The position numbers and the translations under genes are program-made. A stretch of DNA of 64,000 nucleotides from Panonychus citri (lineage: Eukaryota > Arthropoda > Arachnida > Trombidiformes > Tetranychidae): assembly GCF_014898815.1 (NCBI RefSeq), contig NW_026515546.1, forward strand, positions 682,001-746,000, given 5' to 3'. Under the pieces are notes generated by a model, which saw only the letters and a list, made by a program, of their open reading frames with translations, was not told the origin of the DNA and searched no databases. Positions 11,522 to 24,466 of this stretch are shown here, piece by piece. Every line of letters begins with the position of its first letter. Position 1 is the stretch's first letter.

Positions 11522-14500
11522 CTTTTTCCGTCACTCAGAATCCATAATAATAATTACATCATCAACTGAATTAAATATTGAATAACTGAATCATACCAAT
11601 CATCATGAAACGCAATCTCAATGAAATATCAATAATAATAATAATCAACAATCAATTGATCGTCTAAAAACCTTGATTGCAATTATGATTTCATCATTTT
11701 TATCATCTTACTTTATGTAAGATAAAAAAAATAGCATCTTTCCAACTTCCTTCCAGCATTTTCATCATTATTCCGCATCCTTATTACCAACATAATTTTT
11801 TCCTCTTCATTTTTGGTCGACTAAGAATTATCTTCATCTCCAACCCTAACCCACTCAATTGCTCTTCATCTTTTCAATGAAACATCCAGATGATCAAAGT
11901 AAACATCGTCAGTCTTTTCAAGTATCATCATCATCTTCACAAAGATGATGATGACCTACAGCTGTTTCCATCATAGTAATAGAGACAAAGAGAAAATTTG
12001 TCTTTCTTTTTTTTGCTCATCTTCATTTTCATCATCATCATCATCCCCACGGACACAAAAATCATATTGAATTATCAACTTGATTGTATCAATTTTCAAG
12101 CTAATTTTAAATTTGATATTTACTCAGTTATCGTTATCATGTTGACACAATAAGAGTGGCAATGGAAACATTTATGTGTATAGATTAATATGAATATCAT
12201 GAAATATGAATTTCATTCACCCTGAGACTTTTTCACTCTTTCACCTTTCAACCTAAACCAACAAACTAAAGGTAAGATGAGTAACAAGTAAGCAGAAAAT
12301 GCAACAATCAGAGCTAAATAATTACTGAATCAGCATGAAAATGATGAAAGAACAAAAGAAGAGAAGAAAATTTTTTCTTCTTCTAAATGAATATTCATGA
12401 ATAGCTTATCATGAAATTTAAAATGTAATTTACGAAAAAATTGTTAATATTAATCAATAGATTCTCATCCATGAGCAAAAAAGATAATTTTAATCATCGT
12501 AACATTAATATTAAGTTTCAATTCTGTTTGGTATTAATAGTTTTAAATTCTGATCAATATTAGAACATTAAAAGTTTCATCAGCCTCATTATCATCATAA
12601 TCATCATCATGATAGTTCAGGAAACGATGAGATTGAAATTCAATTTGGATTTTGGAAAATGAATTTGAATATAAAACAATCATAAAGAGAAATAAAAAAG
12701 AAACAACAATTTTGAATAACATAAAAAATTTGGAATAAAATTATTCAGAGATTTGAATATAATATCTTTAAAGAGAGAGCAAGAGAGAGAGAGAGAGAGA
12801 GAGAGAGCCAGAAAAGAAAGAAAAACTAATCATCATCATCATTATCATGATAATCATCATGATACTATTCTGAGGAGGGTTCTAAGAATGATACATTATA
12901 TTAACTTCTTGTTGAATAGTAAGTTCATTATCATCACCATGAAGAGAAATGTTTTCTTCATCTTCTTCTGATAATCTTATCCCATCATCATTATATCATG
13001 ATTAGTTTTCTCTCACCTACTTTCTCTCTTTCTCTATTGCAATTTCTACCAAACCAATGATGATCATCATGTAATAGCATCAATGCCAACTTCCGGATGA
13101 AAATTCTATTTCGTGTTTATTTCTGTTCTCTTCTCACTTTCGAAAGAAAAAAGAAATCAAATCTATTAAATCATCTTCTTCATCACTATCACCATTTCCT
13201 CGATAAATTATAAGACATATAAAAACTCCTCCTCTCCATCATCACAATCATTGAGTGGATTCTGTTCTGGGTGTGGGCAAGTTAACGATCATCAAGCTAA
13301 AACGATTTACCAATTTGTATCCATCGATTGTTAATCTAATACTTTACCATTCTAATAGACTAACGGTAAACATTTAATATTAGTGAAGAAAAATATTAAA
13401 CAAAAAAAGCTCCAGTATTTTCCAATTCTGATGGAGTGAAAAACAAGGGTAAGAGCATCATTTCCACAAGGCTCACGCAACAATCATGAAATACATCCAG
13501 AGAGAGAGAGAGATTCCTTGGTGTAAAAAAGATAAATCTGTGGAAAAAAAGAGGATGATAAAAGTTTTCAAAGGAAAATATTAAACGATAAGATGATTGG
13601 GATGGTGATGAAGAGAGGAAAAATCTTCTGAAAGATGATATAATCCATTAACAAGAATTTTCAACATAATTGGAGTTAGATATCGTCAGGATGATAAAGG
13701 TAAGAGCAAAAAGTTCAGTAAGTTCAGAAGTAAACAGATAAATACATGAGAGATTTTGATAAACAGATTATATTATGTTTAGTTTGTGTGTGTGTTTAAG
13801 TGTTGATTGATTTCAATGTAGTTGTGTGATTGGTTAAGGTTATAATCTTGATGAATGATTGAAACTCAAATTGAATCAAGTGTAAAAATGGTCAATAGCA
13901 GAAGAGAAGGAGTAAAATGAGAGAGAGAGAGAGAAAGAGAGAAAAGCAAAAAGTTCAGAATCAATGTATTACATGAGCTATTACATGGAATTGGAAGATA
14001 TTTTCTTTCAGAACTTTTTTTCTCTTTTCTCTTTTACTTTTTTTTCAATTTCCATCAACTTTACTTTTATCATGTTCTGTAATATTAGTACAGTTTGTAC
14101 ACTTTTCCGGGTTCATGGTGTTTTTTTTTCATTTAGGTTTCATGTTGGTCTTGTTGTTGTTGTTGTTACTGTTGATCAATCGTTTTCAACATTTGGATAG
14201 ATTTGCAGTCTGATCAACTGTGAATGAAACAAATTCAAACACTAAGATTCAAAGAGGCAGAAATTCATTTCAATTTCGTGTCAACTACTCACAAGTTATC
14301 ATGTTGATTTTTATACCCTCGGAAAACTTTCATCATGGTTTGTCTCAATATCATCACCATTTCTTGTTCATCTTTATCATCATTGCAACACATTTTGATA
14401 ATATCTCTCTGGGTATCAAAGATAAATTTCATTTGCTGTTATCATTTTTTCCAGCTATTTTATCATCAATTTTGGCAATGATTTTGATGATAAGTACAAT

Positions 14501-17118
14501 ATTAATGATAACTGTTTTCAAAGGGCAATTGTAAAAAATTTGCAATAAATTGAATGTTTACAATTTCAATTGATTGTGATGCAGTTATTATGAAGATGAT
14601 GCGATTGCCAAATAGTTAAAGATGAAAGTAAAAGTGATTGGTCAAAACGTGTTTATCCTTTTGACCTCTACTTTTCGTATCTTTCTTATATAATATTTGT
14701 AACTCTTTTTATTGACTTTTTTTTGCAACAACTCTTTGTTAAATGGTCAATCTATTGGACAATGAGAATGAGTGAGATGAAGATAAAATCAGAGTGAATG
14801 TAAAATATTATCATAGCATCATTAACCTTTAATCAAATTAAATTGATAAGCAACTGATGTAAACTAATTCAACTGATTAAGTGAAAGAATTCAAAAGGAC
14901 AGTGACTTGGTGAGAAAAGGACTGACCAATAGTAACTCCAATAGAAAGGTAGAAATCAAAGAGTTTAATAGTGAACTTTCATCCTAATCGTAATAATCAT
15001 CATCGTCATTTTCATGAGAGAACATGAGAAATGTAGCAAAAAATGATGAAAGTTAATCATGAAGTAGGAATAATTTACATACCATTTTCTTGATTAATAT
15101 AAATAACTATTTCCACCATGAAAATGATGCTCAAGGGATCAGAATAAATTTTCTGATCTTGCGAATATGAAATCTCATCTTCAAGAGTGAAAGGTGAAAA
15201 TACCTTTTGATACTATTTGACCATTAGCCATTAAAAGTCACCATCCTGATGGACAGAGCAAAATATACTTTGAGTTCAGATGAAAATTCATAATCATCAG
15301 AATTGAATCATGATGTTAACGAGTAAACTAAATCCATATTAACTTTATGAGATAAAATAGAAGAAAAAAAATAATAATAACGACCATGAGAAAGATAAAA
15401 CTAATCATAGAATTGAAATGAAAATTTGATGATAATCATTGTCATCATGAGCTTCCCCCTGCTCTAATATGCTTACTATTCTGAATATTAATCAGAAACT
15501 AAAAACTAATTGTGTTTACAGAAAGTAATTTGAACTTTATCATACTATCATTATCTACCTTAGTTTTGCAAAAGATTGACGATGATGAGGATGAGGAAGA
15601 TGTTAAAGTATCTTAAAGTGAAATACATGATAAGAAAATAATATATAAGTGACTGAATAGAATTGAACAAACAAAAGGTAGAATCGTAATGTATCTTGAT
15701 GTGCATTTTCATTCTCATCGTTTACAAACTAACAGTAGAAAAATGGAACCAGTTTAATGCAAATAGAGAGTTTACAAGCTTTTCCAAATGCAAAAGAAAA
15801 AGCCCTCATGTTAAGAATAGAGAACAGTGTTTGTGAGAAAAAAAAAGTAGTTCTATTCTTTTCCTTCGAAAAATTCTCGCAGAGAAAAACAGAAATGACA
15901 TAATGTATTTCACTTTTCTATGAAAAATGGAATCATGGAAGAAGAGAATGAAAAAAAAAGAGACTTCATGATTGCATTTAACTCGAGTGAAAACAGGCAA
16001 ATGGTAGGTAGAAGATGAGGTTTAGGATCATAATATTGTTGGTGAAAACCATCAACAATCATCATCATCAGATATTCATTATAAAAATCAATCTATTTTT
16101 TGGTTAACATTTAAATCTATTATGTCAACTATGTTCATTCGAATACATTATCTCTCTCAAAGTTTCACAACTCATCATTCACTCTTTCTCTCCATGTTTC
16201 CATCAGATTATCTTATTGTTTTCCATGTTTTCTTCTTACCTTAAGGTTATAAACATGATAATGACGATAATTCCCATTGGATTGTTGGTTCCATTTGCTT
16301 TTTTTCAAATATTTACTTTTCTTATTCTGATATATGATTTCGCTTTTTAATGTTTATTATTTTCTTTTTCATGGCGTTTCCTTGTTGTTGTTGTTGTTGT
16401 TGTTGTACGAAGATTCATCCTGTTTATCTTTTAATATGAATCATCATTATTGTCATCTTTGATTTCTCAGCATCATCAGTCAAATTATTATCACCGTTAA
16501 GTTTTCTTGGTTTTTTCATTCTCTTTTTGTTGTTGTTGAAATTTTCATGTTTTGGATCAAGCAGAGTGGAAAAGAGGAAAGTAAGTGGATGAAAGAATGA
16601 AAGAATTGAATCAATTGATGAAGACAATATTATTTAGAATGAGAAGACTGAATAAAGAGAACATTAGATTGAGGCATAATCATCATGATTCTCTCAAGTC
16701 GAAGTTGTAAAAGTGGAAAGAAAAATAAAATCTGTGGGAGGAGAGGTGGAAATGATGATGAGAAAGATGAAATTTTGTGATTCCAAAAATGAAATCGATA
16801 GATGAATTATGGCTCATGATATTAAACCAAATTCGAAGTTTAGAGAGAATGTTTTCAGATGGAGATGATTGAGAAGGAGGAAGATAAAGTGAGATGATGA
16901 TTATGATGAAAATGTTAAGAAGAAGATAAAGGAAGATAACAATAAATAATATTTTCTCTTCCCTGTGTCATCTTATTATTATTTTTTCTCTTCTTTCTCG
17001 AAAAGACATTTTATCTTCTCCATTTTCTCTATTAAAATTAGCTATCTAGAGATTCAGAATAGGCCCAATTGTTAATATGGAAAGAGAGAGAGAGAGAGAG
17101 AGAGCATATTTTCTCTTT

Positions 17119-17147
17119 TCTTCATCTTCTTCATTTGAAGATGAAGA
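17119..17147. repeat. Inverted repeat, 11-bp arms with 7-nt loop
   Basis: Arms at 17119-17129 and 17137-17147 are perfect reverse complements (TCTTCATCTTC / GAAGATGAAGA). A GA microsatellite precedes it and a second palindrome follows 20 nt later. Confidence 0.9.
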
Positions 17148-17167
17148 TATTATCGTAATTTCGTATT

Positions 17168-17190
17168 CAAAGTTCATAGTATGAACTTTG
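17168..17190. repeat. 23-bp palindrome (11-bp arms, 1-nt centre)
   Basis: CAAAGTTCATA, one G, then TATGAACTTTG: a perfect inverted repeat. Confidence 0.95.
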
Positions 17191-18488
17191 GGACAGGATG
17201 GATTCTAATGACGATGAAAATGGTGACAATCATCGTGTCACACTGAATAAAGTTAATCCGCTGGGAGATTGTTAGTTTTGCATTAGTTTAGATTATGTAT
17301 TTGTATTGTTTATCTTTATTCATTTAATTGTTAAATTATTATCATAGACTAATAATATCAACTAAAATTGTAATCGTTATGTTATCATATTGAAGATTGG
17401 CTAAAAAGTATAAAAATTCGAAAATAATGATCAAATTATTAACTGACAATATGAAAATTATAGCTGAACCAAAAATTGATTCGATTGAGATTTGTACCTG
17501 ACTATTCACGAGACTTATCAAACGTTTAGTAATGATGATATCTCATAGTAAAAATTGAGTCTTAGAGTAGTAATATAAACACAAAAAATGCAGTAATTGA
17601 GTTACATGTATAAATGAGATTGAAATTCATAAGTGAAATATTAACCTATGTTTCGGGTCCTGTTGGAAGAGGAACCTACCTCTCTAAATCCTAATGCACT
17701 TTTTTTAGTAAATACAAAAAAATAGCTTTACATAGTTGGCAATGAAAAAAGATCGAAACAGTTTAAGATAGCCTGAAAAATAGTAGATGAATTACAAAAT
17801 CTCGCACACAATGAACAAACTGCATTCAAACTAAAAATTTTTGAAAAATTCATAACCTGATCGAATGTATGGATTACGTATGAATAGAATGATATTTAAA
17901 ATTGTAAATTGTTGCATTGGAAGTAAAACGATTAATGAAAAGGATAACCTTGGTAACAGAACTTCGTTGTTCTTAAAAAAATCATGGTAAGATATTGAAC
18001 ATGAGATATTGTGAAGATGAGGATGTGATGAAACTTCAATGACGACTTATTTACTAATAAATTTAATCAATTAAAATGCCTAAATTTAAACACACAATTC
18101 AATTCTTACTTGATTAAAATAAGAACCACAAACCAAATTCATAACAACATCCAAGACTAAACTCCAGTCTAAATAACTGTTTAGTCAACATTGTTTTATA
18201 AAATTTTCTCTCTTTCGATTTTCTCAATCGACAGTTCGTGGCTTTTGACTCTCGCTTTTTCTTTTACTATAACCTTGACCTTGATTTGTTTTTCTCATAG
18301 GAATTTCTACCTTTCTTTTCTTCTTTGTGGACTGTTAATAATTAACTTATGACTATAACTACGGAACACAGAATACAGTGAATGGAACAACAATGAATGA
18401 ACACCTAAATGAACATATGATAGCTTTCTCGATAACCTTTTAATTTTTGCATCATTACAACAGTTTGTTGTGTATCATTTATTGAACT
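17191..18488. other. Compositionally distinct stretch before the hairpin array
   Basis: This stretch lacks the GA/CT microsatellites that are frequent on both sides. It contains a short GC-richer patch at 17648-17725 with a 25-codon ATG frame (FRVLLEEEPTSL...), too short to identify. It may be an old mobile-element remnant; no terminal repeats or transposase motifs were seen. Confidence 0.3.
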
Positions 18489-18700
18489 TCTCACCGTTGT
18501 GAGACATAAAGATCAATGTCTCACCGTTGTGAGACATAGGGACATCATTTAATATTTCTCACCGTTGTGAGAAAGGAAGATCAGTATCTCACCGTTGTGA
18601 GACATGAAGATCAGTATCTCACCGTTGTGAGACATAAAGATCAGTGTCTCACCGTTGTGAGACATTGCGAATCAGGTTTATATTTCTCACCGTTGTGAGA
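18489..18700. repeat. Array of seven identical 16-nt hairpins
   Basis: TCTCACCGTTGTGAGA (6-bp stem, CGTT loop) occurs exactly seven times, starting at 18489, 18519, 18557, 18587, 18617, 18647 and 18685. Start-to-start steps are 30, 38, 30, 30, 30 and 38. The hairpin is invariant while the spacers vary around CATAAAGATCAGTG, with 8 extra bases in the second and sixth spacers. A decayed eighth unit starts near 18715. A tandem minisatellite is the simplest explanation. It is not a CRISPR: spacers are short, similar to one another, and the host is eukaryotic. Confidence 0.97.
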
Positions 18701-18730
18701 CATTAAGATCAGTGTCTAACAAATAGCACG

Positions 18731-18865
18731 ATGAGAGAAATGCCAAAAATGCAAACAGGCCTAGATTGTGACAAGGAAATGGCCGACATTCATTCGTCAT
18801 CACAAAGCCTAATGCAGAATATGGTATTGGAAGAAATGCATTCCCTGCCTCTTCCCGTTAAGTAG
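18731..18865 (+). CDS. Small unidentified ORF beside the hairpin array (44 residues)
   Basis: An ATG frame starting 30 nt after the array encodes a Met-rich, mixed-composition peptide (begins MREMPKMQTGLDCDKEMA) ending in LPLPVK. It stands out because its base composition and codons are unlike the surrounding AT-rich simple sequence. It resembles a fragment of a larger coding region or a mobile-element remnant rather than a chance frame, but I recognise no family. Low confidence that it is expressed. Confidence 0.25.
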   Translation: MREMPKMQTGLDCDKEMADIHSSSQSLMQNMVLEEMHSLPLPVK

Positions 18866-21083
18866 ACACTCATTTATAAAAATGGATATTTATGATTATA
18901 TCAATATATCTATTTGTATCGATAGATAATGATTATGATGATGATGATACAATTTGATGGAGTTCGTTAATCAACATCTTTCTATTGGGAATAGGTCAAG
19001 ATAATTGGTTGCATTAAAAGCTAAAATTCATGTTGATTTGTACCATAGTTTTATTGGCTTTTGCATCATCATCATCAGTCAGTTTCTTATATAATATTTG
19101 TGTGTTTATTATCCCGATGATGATAATGATGATTTTTGATCCTCTTCTTTATGATGGTCATCATCTAAATAAAAGCTTGATGATTTATTATAGCATTAAT
19201 CAGTTGATTGCACAAGTTTTGATGACAGTTGGGTTGTTGACCAAATAGTTGATTTAGTTTGTTAACCTAAATAGTAATAAGAATCCAATTGGGAATGTTG
19301 AATATGAAAAAAATGCTAACTTATGAGAAGAGGTGAAAAGTCATCGATGAATATCAACTTAGTAATAGAGAGTTTGAAGGAAATAAAGTCCATCAAACTT
19401 TCAGCGAACTCATGGCAAAGATGGAATAAGATTTGAACTGAATTCGTTGTGTTAATAAGAATTAGTAAAATGAGCCGAAATTGAACTCGATCATCATTTC
19501 TTGTTTTTTCAGTCTCTTGAATTTTTATTTTATTCTCGCTCATCGTGACTTGTGAAATTGCTGTTAATAGAAATAAATGATTTGACTATTAAATGATTTC
19601 TCTGGATTTTTCTCATTGGAAAACAAATGATGTCAACAAATCGTAGATGAAAAACGAAAATAAAACAATGAGACAGGAAGAAAAAGAGAGTGAATTCATC
19701 TCATATTTTAAGCTAAGGAACGGAAATGATTCAGATTTATGGGACACCAAAAGTTACACCTTAATGTGCGTTATATAACTTTCGATTGATGAATAAACTG
19801 ATCATAGCGACGTGTTAAAATTAAAGACATATAAAAGTTGGAAATGATTTATTGAATCTTCAACCTCGTTTTCGTTGAGTGGGTCGATAGCTAGTGGACA
19901 TTGTAAATAAAAATTGGTGATCATTTGTATTATTTGTTGATCGACTATTAAACTTTTAATTCTAGAATCTAACTGAGGAAATGTTCAACGATAAATAAAC
20001 TCAGAAACGGGAGCAATATTTCTACTTTCTCTCTCACTCTCTGGACAGCGGAAACTATTGTAACTTTTATTATCATATTTCCGTTTTCGTTGCCACCTAA
20101 TCATCATTATCCATGATCATTATAATCAACATTTATTATAAGAAATGAGTCTAAGTCATTAATCAGTAAAAGTCATGAATGTGAAATTGGGTTAAAAAGG
20201 CACAAGAAAAGTCACAACTTTCACAATCCAAGAAGTGCATTTCTATTATCCAATTGTCCAACCGGTCAGTAAAGAGTATTAACTCTCCGACTAACAATTT
20301 TTATCTTATCCTCTGCTGAGTGTAGGAAATTCAGTTCAATTGCTGAAGAAGGAAGTGGCAATTTTCACGCCTTGAAAAACTTATCAATGTTTCAATTGAG
20401 TCTGAATAGAAGATGAGAGAGAGAGAGAGAGAGAAGTTCTTATTTTCAATGATCAAAGTTAATCTAGAATCTACTGAAAAAGGAAGATGGTGATTAAGAC
20501 AGAGAGGAAGAGAAATAGCAGACATATTGGAATCACGAGGTGTGTCTATTTACATTGAGAGTTGGAGTGAGAAAAAAAAGAAATAATAACAATAAGATTG
20601 ACACACACCCTATGGACTTTGTCAAGCAAACTCACAAGATAAACTCATGGTGATATTTTCAATGTATTATATTGTTTTCAGAATTGAGAGTAATCACTTT
20701 TTATTTGTATCCTTTATCATGATGATCATGGTGATGATCATCAAGTCTTCCGTATCTTTCATTGAAAACTTTTTCCTATTCAATTTATCCTTCACTCTCT
20801 GAGAATTATCTTCATCACCATCATCATCTCTCTTTAGTCGAGCAAAAAAATCTCTTTCAATATCAAATTCTGACAAGTTTATCTTCATCTCTACAGGTAA
20901 CCCTTTACTTGCTCAATCTTAACAAGATTTTATCAAAGCATCATCATCAATATTGATTGGCCAAATTGTTACAATCCTATTGTAAATCTAACAATTGAAT
21001 CAAACTGATACAATCAAAGATTGAATCACATACAACATTGAAAATGAATACAAACAATGATTAAAATCATCAATTGTATTATT

Positions 21084-21084
<1 letters not shown>

Positions 21085-21132
<48 letters not shown>
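21085..21132. repeat. (TC)n microsatellite, about 24 units
   Basis: Perfect dinucleotide tract. Confidence 0.97.
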
Positions 21133-21133
<1 letters not shown>

Positions 21134-22222
21134 ATTTAGTATTCAATACAATTTCCTTACACAGACAATTGAAACAATATCAACAATTAAAACATATTCA
21201 TCCATGAATTCAGTTTATCTGCAATCAATTTGTATAATAAAATTATATTCACATTACCATGTTTACTATTAATTGGCAGTTAAATGATTGAATTCATTGA
21301 ATCAGAATTAAAGAGATAACTATTGATGAAGACAATTATATTAACATGTTCAATCAGAAAAAGGTAAGCTGTTCAATAATAATGAACATACATGATAAGT
21401 AACAATAAAAGTTCAGCAATAACAATGATAATTCATGATAACTCTTGGAAAAGAGGATTCAAAGCCAAATAAAGATGAGTAACCAAGGGAATCAGGGAAA
21501 AAATAATCTTATCTTTTTTACCCTTTTCAGTATTTTTCTGAATTACTATTATATTGAACATGAATGATAATTCATTTTTATTCCTATTGATTTTCAGATT
21601 TACCATGAAAACGAAAGAATCAAAGCAAAATGTTAATAATAATTTCTAATGAAATTCATGGTAAACAAAATCTCTCCAATTTTACCTGAAGAAAAGGTAA
21701 CTACGAATGAAAGATCTTGAGGTTTGATTTTGTATAATAAACAAGAGGAAAAGAAACAACAATTCATATAAATAGCTCGGAATTATCGAAACAAAATAAA
21801 GTTTCCATTTTCTATCTCCAGATTAACAGGGTAATTTTCAGGGTGGAAAAATTGGAACAATTCGAATCAATTATGTAAAAGAAAAGGAAAGAGTACAGAA
21901 AAACAAAGAAATAGAATAACTTTTTTGCTTCTTTTCTCTCAAAGAGAGAGAAAAAAGTTTCGATTTTCAGAATTATCTGAATGAACTTTTCTCTTTTTTC
22001 TTCGATTCTCTTATTCAATATATACTAGTACATGATTAGCATGATTATCTTTAGCATCTTGAGATTAAAGTTAACGAAACTTTTTCTCTTTCATCTTTTA
22101 CCATGGAAACTGATAAAAAGGTGATTAATAATGTACAGTTAACTATCGGTTAATGGGTAGATCATTAATTTAATGTTACTCTTGTGTATACTTTTCACCA
22201 CTACCCTTTTTTTAGATACACA

Positions 22223-22250
22223 CCCTGAGATAATGTTATCAGTCTCAGGG
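22223..22250. repeat. Hairpin with 8-bp arms (CCCTGAGA/TCTCAGGG)
   Basis: Perfect arms at 22223-22230 and 22243-22250 with a 12-nt loop; unusually GC-rich for its surroundings. Confidence 0.9.
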
Positions 22251-22710
22251 AGTGAGAATTGAAAATCCACTGAGGATAAAATTACATATCCATGATATTC
22301 ATGGTATCATGTATTGGTTTTTTAGGGAATCGACTGTTTCTTTTCATCATCTATTGATATTAATCAGTTTCTTGTTGTGATATTTAATGTTTTCCTCATG
22401 GAGAGGGAAAATATTTCCTTTAGTTTCATGCATGTTCATCCAAAACCAATCAGGGTTTCAAAAGTTCTGAATCACCATGAGCATCATGATGATGATTTAG
22501 TGAATTTTTCTTCTCTCTTGTTTATTGTATGTTTACTAATATGATGAAGGTTTTTGTTTTTAGCATGAGCAAAGTTTTTACTTTCTCATCAGGATGATGA
22601 TGATGAGAAAAAAAGACGAAATCAAAAGTTTCAGGGTAAGTTTATATTCTAAGGTTATCGATAATAATAGTTCCGGAAAAGTAAATTCAGATGGTATGTT
22701 TATACAAGAT

Positions 22711-22712
<2 letters not shown>

Positions 22713-22751
<39 letters not shown>

Positions 22752-22769
22752 GATGATGATGATGATGAG
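22713..22769. repeat. Compound (GA)n-(ATG)n microsatellite
   Basis: About 17 GA units run directly into seven to eight ATG units. Confidence 0.95.
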
Positions 22770-23221
22770 GGATGAAAAATTTAGAGAGTAAACTTGAAAG
22801 AGAATTTTGTAGAATTTTTTTTTCGTTCATTCGGAAATTTCAAACTTCTATCCACAGTTTCATCTATGATTCAATTATAATTCAATTGCCTTGAAGGTTT
22901 AATGCTTCAATATTTTTCCATTGAATACTTTTATACTGAGGGAAAATATTGTCTCACATTAAAACAGGGTAAAGTTCATATGAACCTGTGAAACCTTGAA
23001 GCAAATGAAAAGATGACCAGGAAAGTTAAAGGGTTCCAAGTGTAGTAAATATGATAAATTCTTAAACGGAAGTTCATCGATTTCAGTTAAGCTTTTAACC
23101 TTCTTTCGATTACCACCCACTTATTTTGCTTCTTATTCGATTCAGAATTTCTTTTTGTTCTATTCTATCTCATCGAACTCGGAACAAAAAAAAGAATCTC
23201 TCATTTAATCCCTGCTCCTTT

Positions 23222-23224
<3 letters not shown>

Positions 23225-23260
<36 letters not shown>
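23225..23260. repeat. (TC)n microsatellite
   Basis: About 18 uninterrupted TC units. Confidence 0.97.
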
Positions 23261-23266
<6 letters not shown>

Positions 23267-24415
23267 GGTGCTTGTTAATAGAGAATACCTGATCCCTCAT
23301 GAGATCTTCTTGGCGAATCTGTTATCTCACAATCAACAGATCTGATGAGCTTAACAATATCATTCCTTGTGATATTTATCATCTTTCCATCATCCTCATC
23401 TTTGCTATATCAATATCATCATGAAACGATGAGATAAAAGTTCATGTTCCGATTCCTCCTTAACCTAGAAAATCCTTTTTTTTTCTTCTCTAAGGAAAAA
23501 AGTTCTACCAATATATCTTTCCCGCTCTCTCTCTCACACCAATAAGCATGGTATTAAAGTATATTGATAATATTACTTGATAATAACATCATGATAATCC
23601 AAGCTCACTTATAAAAATGAATTGGTGACAATTAATTTGATCTTCTTTTACTGATTTCCTCGGAATAAGTTACTCAAAATTGGATATCTTGAGTCTCATG
23701 TTATTCACCCTGAAAATATGTTTACACCAAAATCGTTCAATTAACTGAACACTTAGCTGGTTGGAAATATTATATTCATAGTTAACAGATGAGATAACAT
23801 TTTATTCAGAATGTTGCTGATCTTCATGATAAAGCTAACCCTTCATGAAAGCTTTTTTTGTTCATTCTTTTAGACAGATAGAGCTAAAAAGAAATGAAAA
23901 AAAGTTCAAATTCGAATTGAAATAATTCAGTTTCACCATATTATCCCCATAGAGATGGAAGAAAAAGTTTCGTTTTTATCATTATCTTTTTTTTTGAATG
24001 AAAAAGAAAACATTTTACTCACATGGTTCCAATATTATCCATCATTTTCCAACTCAAATTGAAATGAAACTGAATTAACTACACGAAAATCATTTAAAAT
24101 TATCTTCATTTTCATCATGAAAGCAAATCATTATCATGATTAAATATCAAAGATTATCAACAGTTACACCGATTAAAACGATTATAATATCATTAGAATT
24201 GCTGATTTATACAAATAGTAATATGGAATAACTGAAACTCGTTAATTTATCTCACAACTTCAGGGGAAGAAAAATTCAGGTATATACATGTATCAAAAAG
24301 TTCTGATGTGACTCTCAAGTTGATGATAAGTGAATGATGTTAACCCCTGAACAAGTTGATTATCTTCATCATCTACTTGGTTATATAAAAAAGGTAATGT
24401 AAAAGGTTACCCTGA

Positions 24416-24466
24416 AGATGAAGATGAAGATGAAGATGATGATGAGACTGAGACTGAGACTGATGA
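24416..24466. repeat. GATGAA/GAGACT short tandem repeats
   Basis: Four GATGAA-like units followed by three GAGACT units, all purine-rich on the plus strand. Confidence 0.85.

Larger units (their letters stand above)
8534..17118. other. Gene-poor region, left part
   Basis: No gene is recognised. Short open frames here encode only low-complexity peptides from simple repeats. Contents include a purine-rich plus strand at about 9120-9450, (GT)n 9101-9119, (CAA)n 10408-10444, CT tracts 10975-10999 and 11488-11519, a GA tract 12782-12807, (TTG)n 16382-16406 and GA at 17085-17104. Confidence 0.5.

Noticed and set aside
13964..14534. Two successive hydrophobic plus-strand frames
   Set aside because: Composition is dominated by Phe, Ile, His and Val from T-rich DNA; no splice-linked neighbours and no motif.
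18489..18700. CRISPR array
   Set aside because: Short palindromic repeats with regular spacing look CRISPR-like, but the repeats are 16 nt, spacers are 14-22 nt and similar to one another, no cas genes are present, and the context is an intron-bearing eukaryotic genome.
19030..19248. 72-codon frame with a signal-peptide-like start
   Set aside because: The hydrophobic N terminus is attractive, but the rest follows ATG/ATC repeat composition and nothing supports a gene around it.
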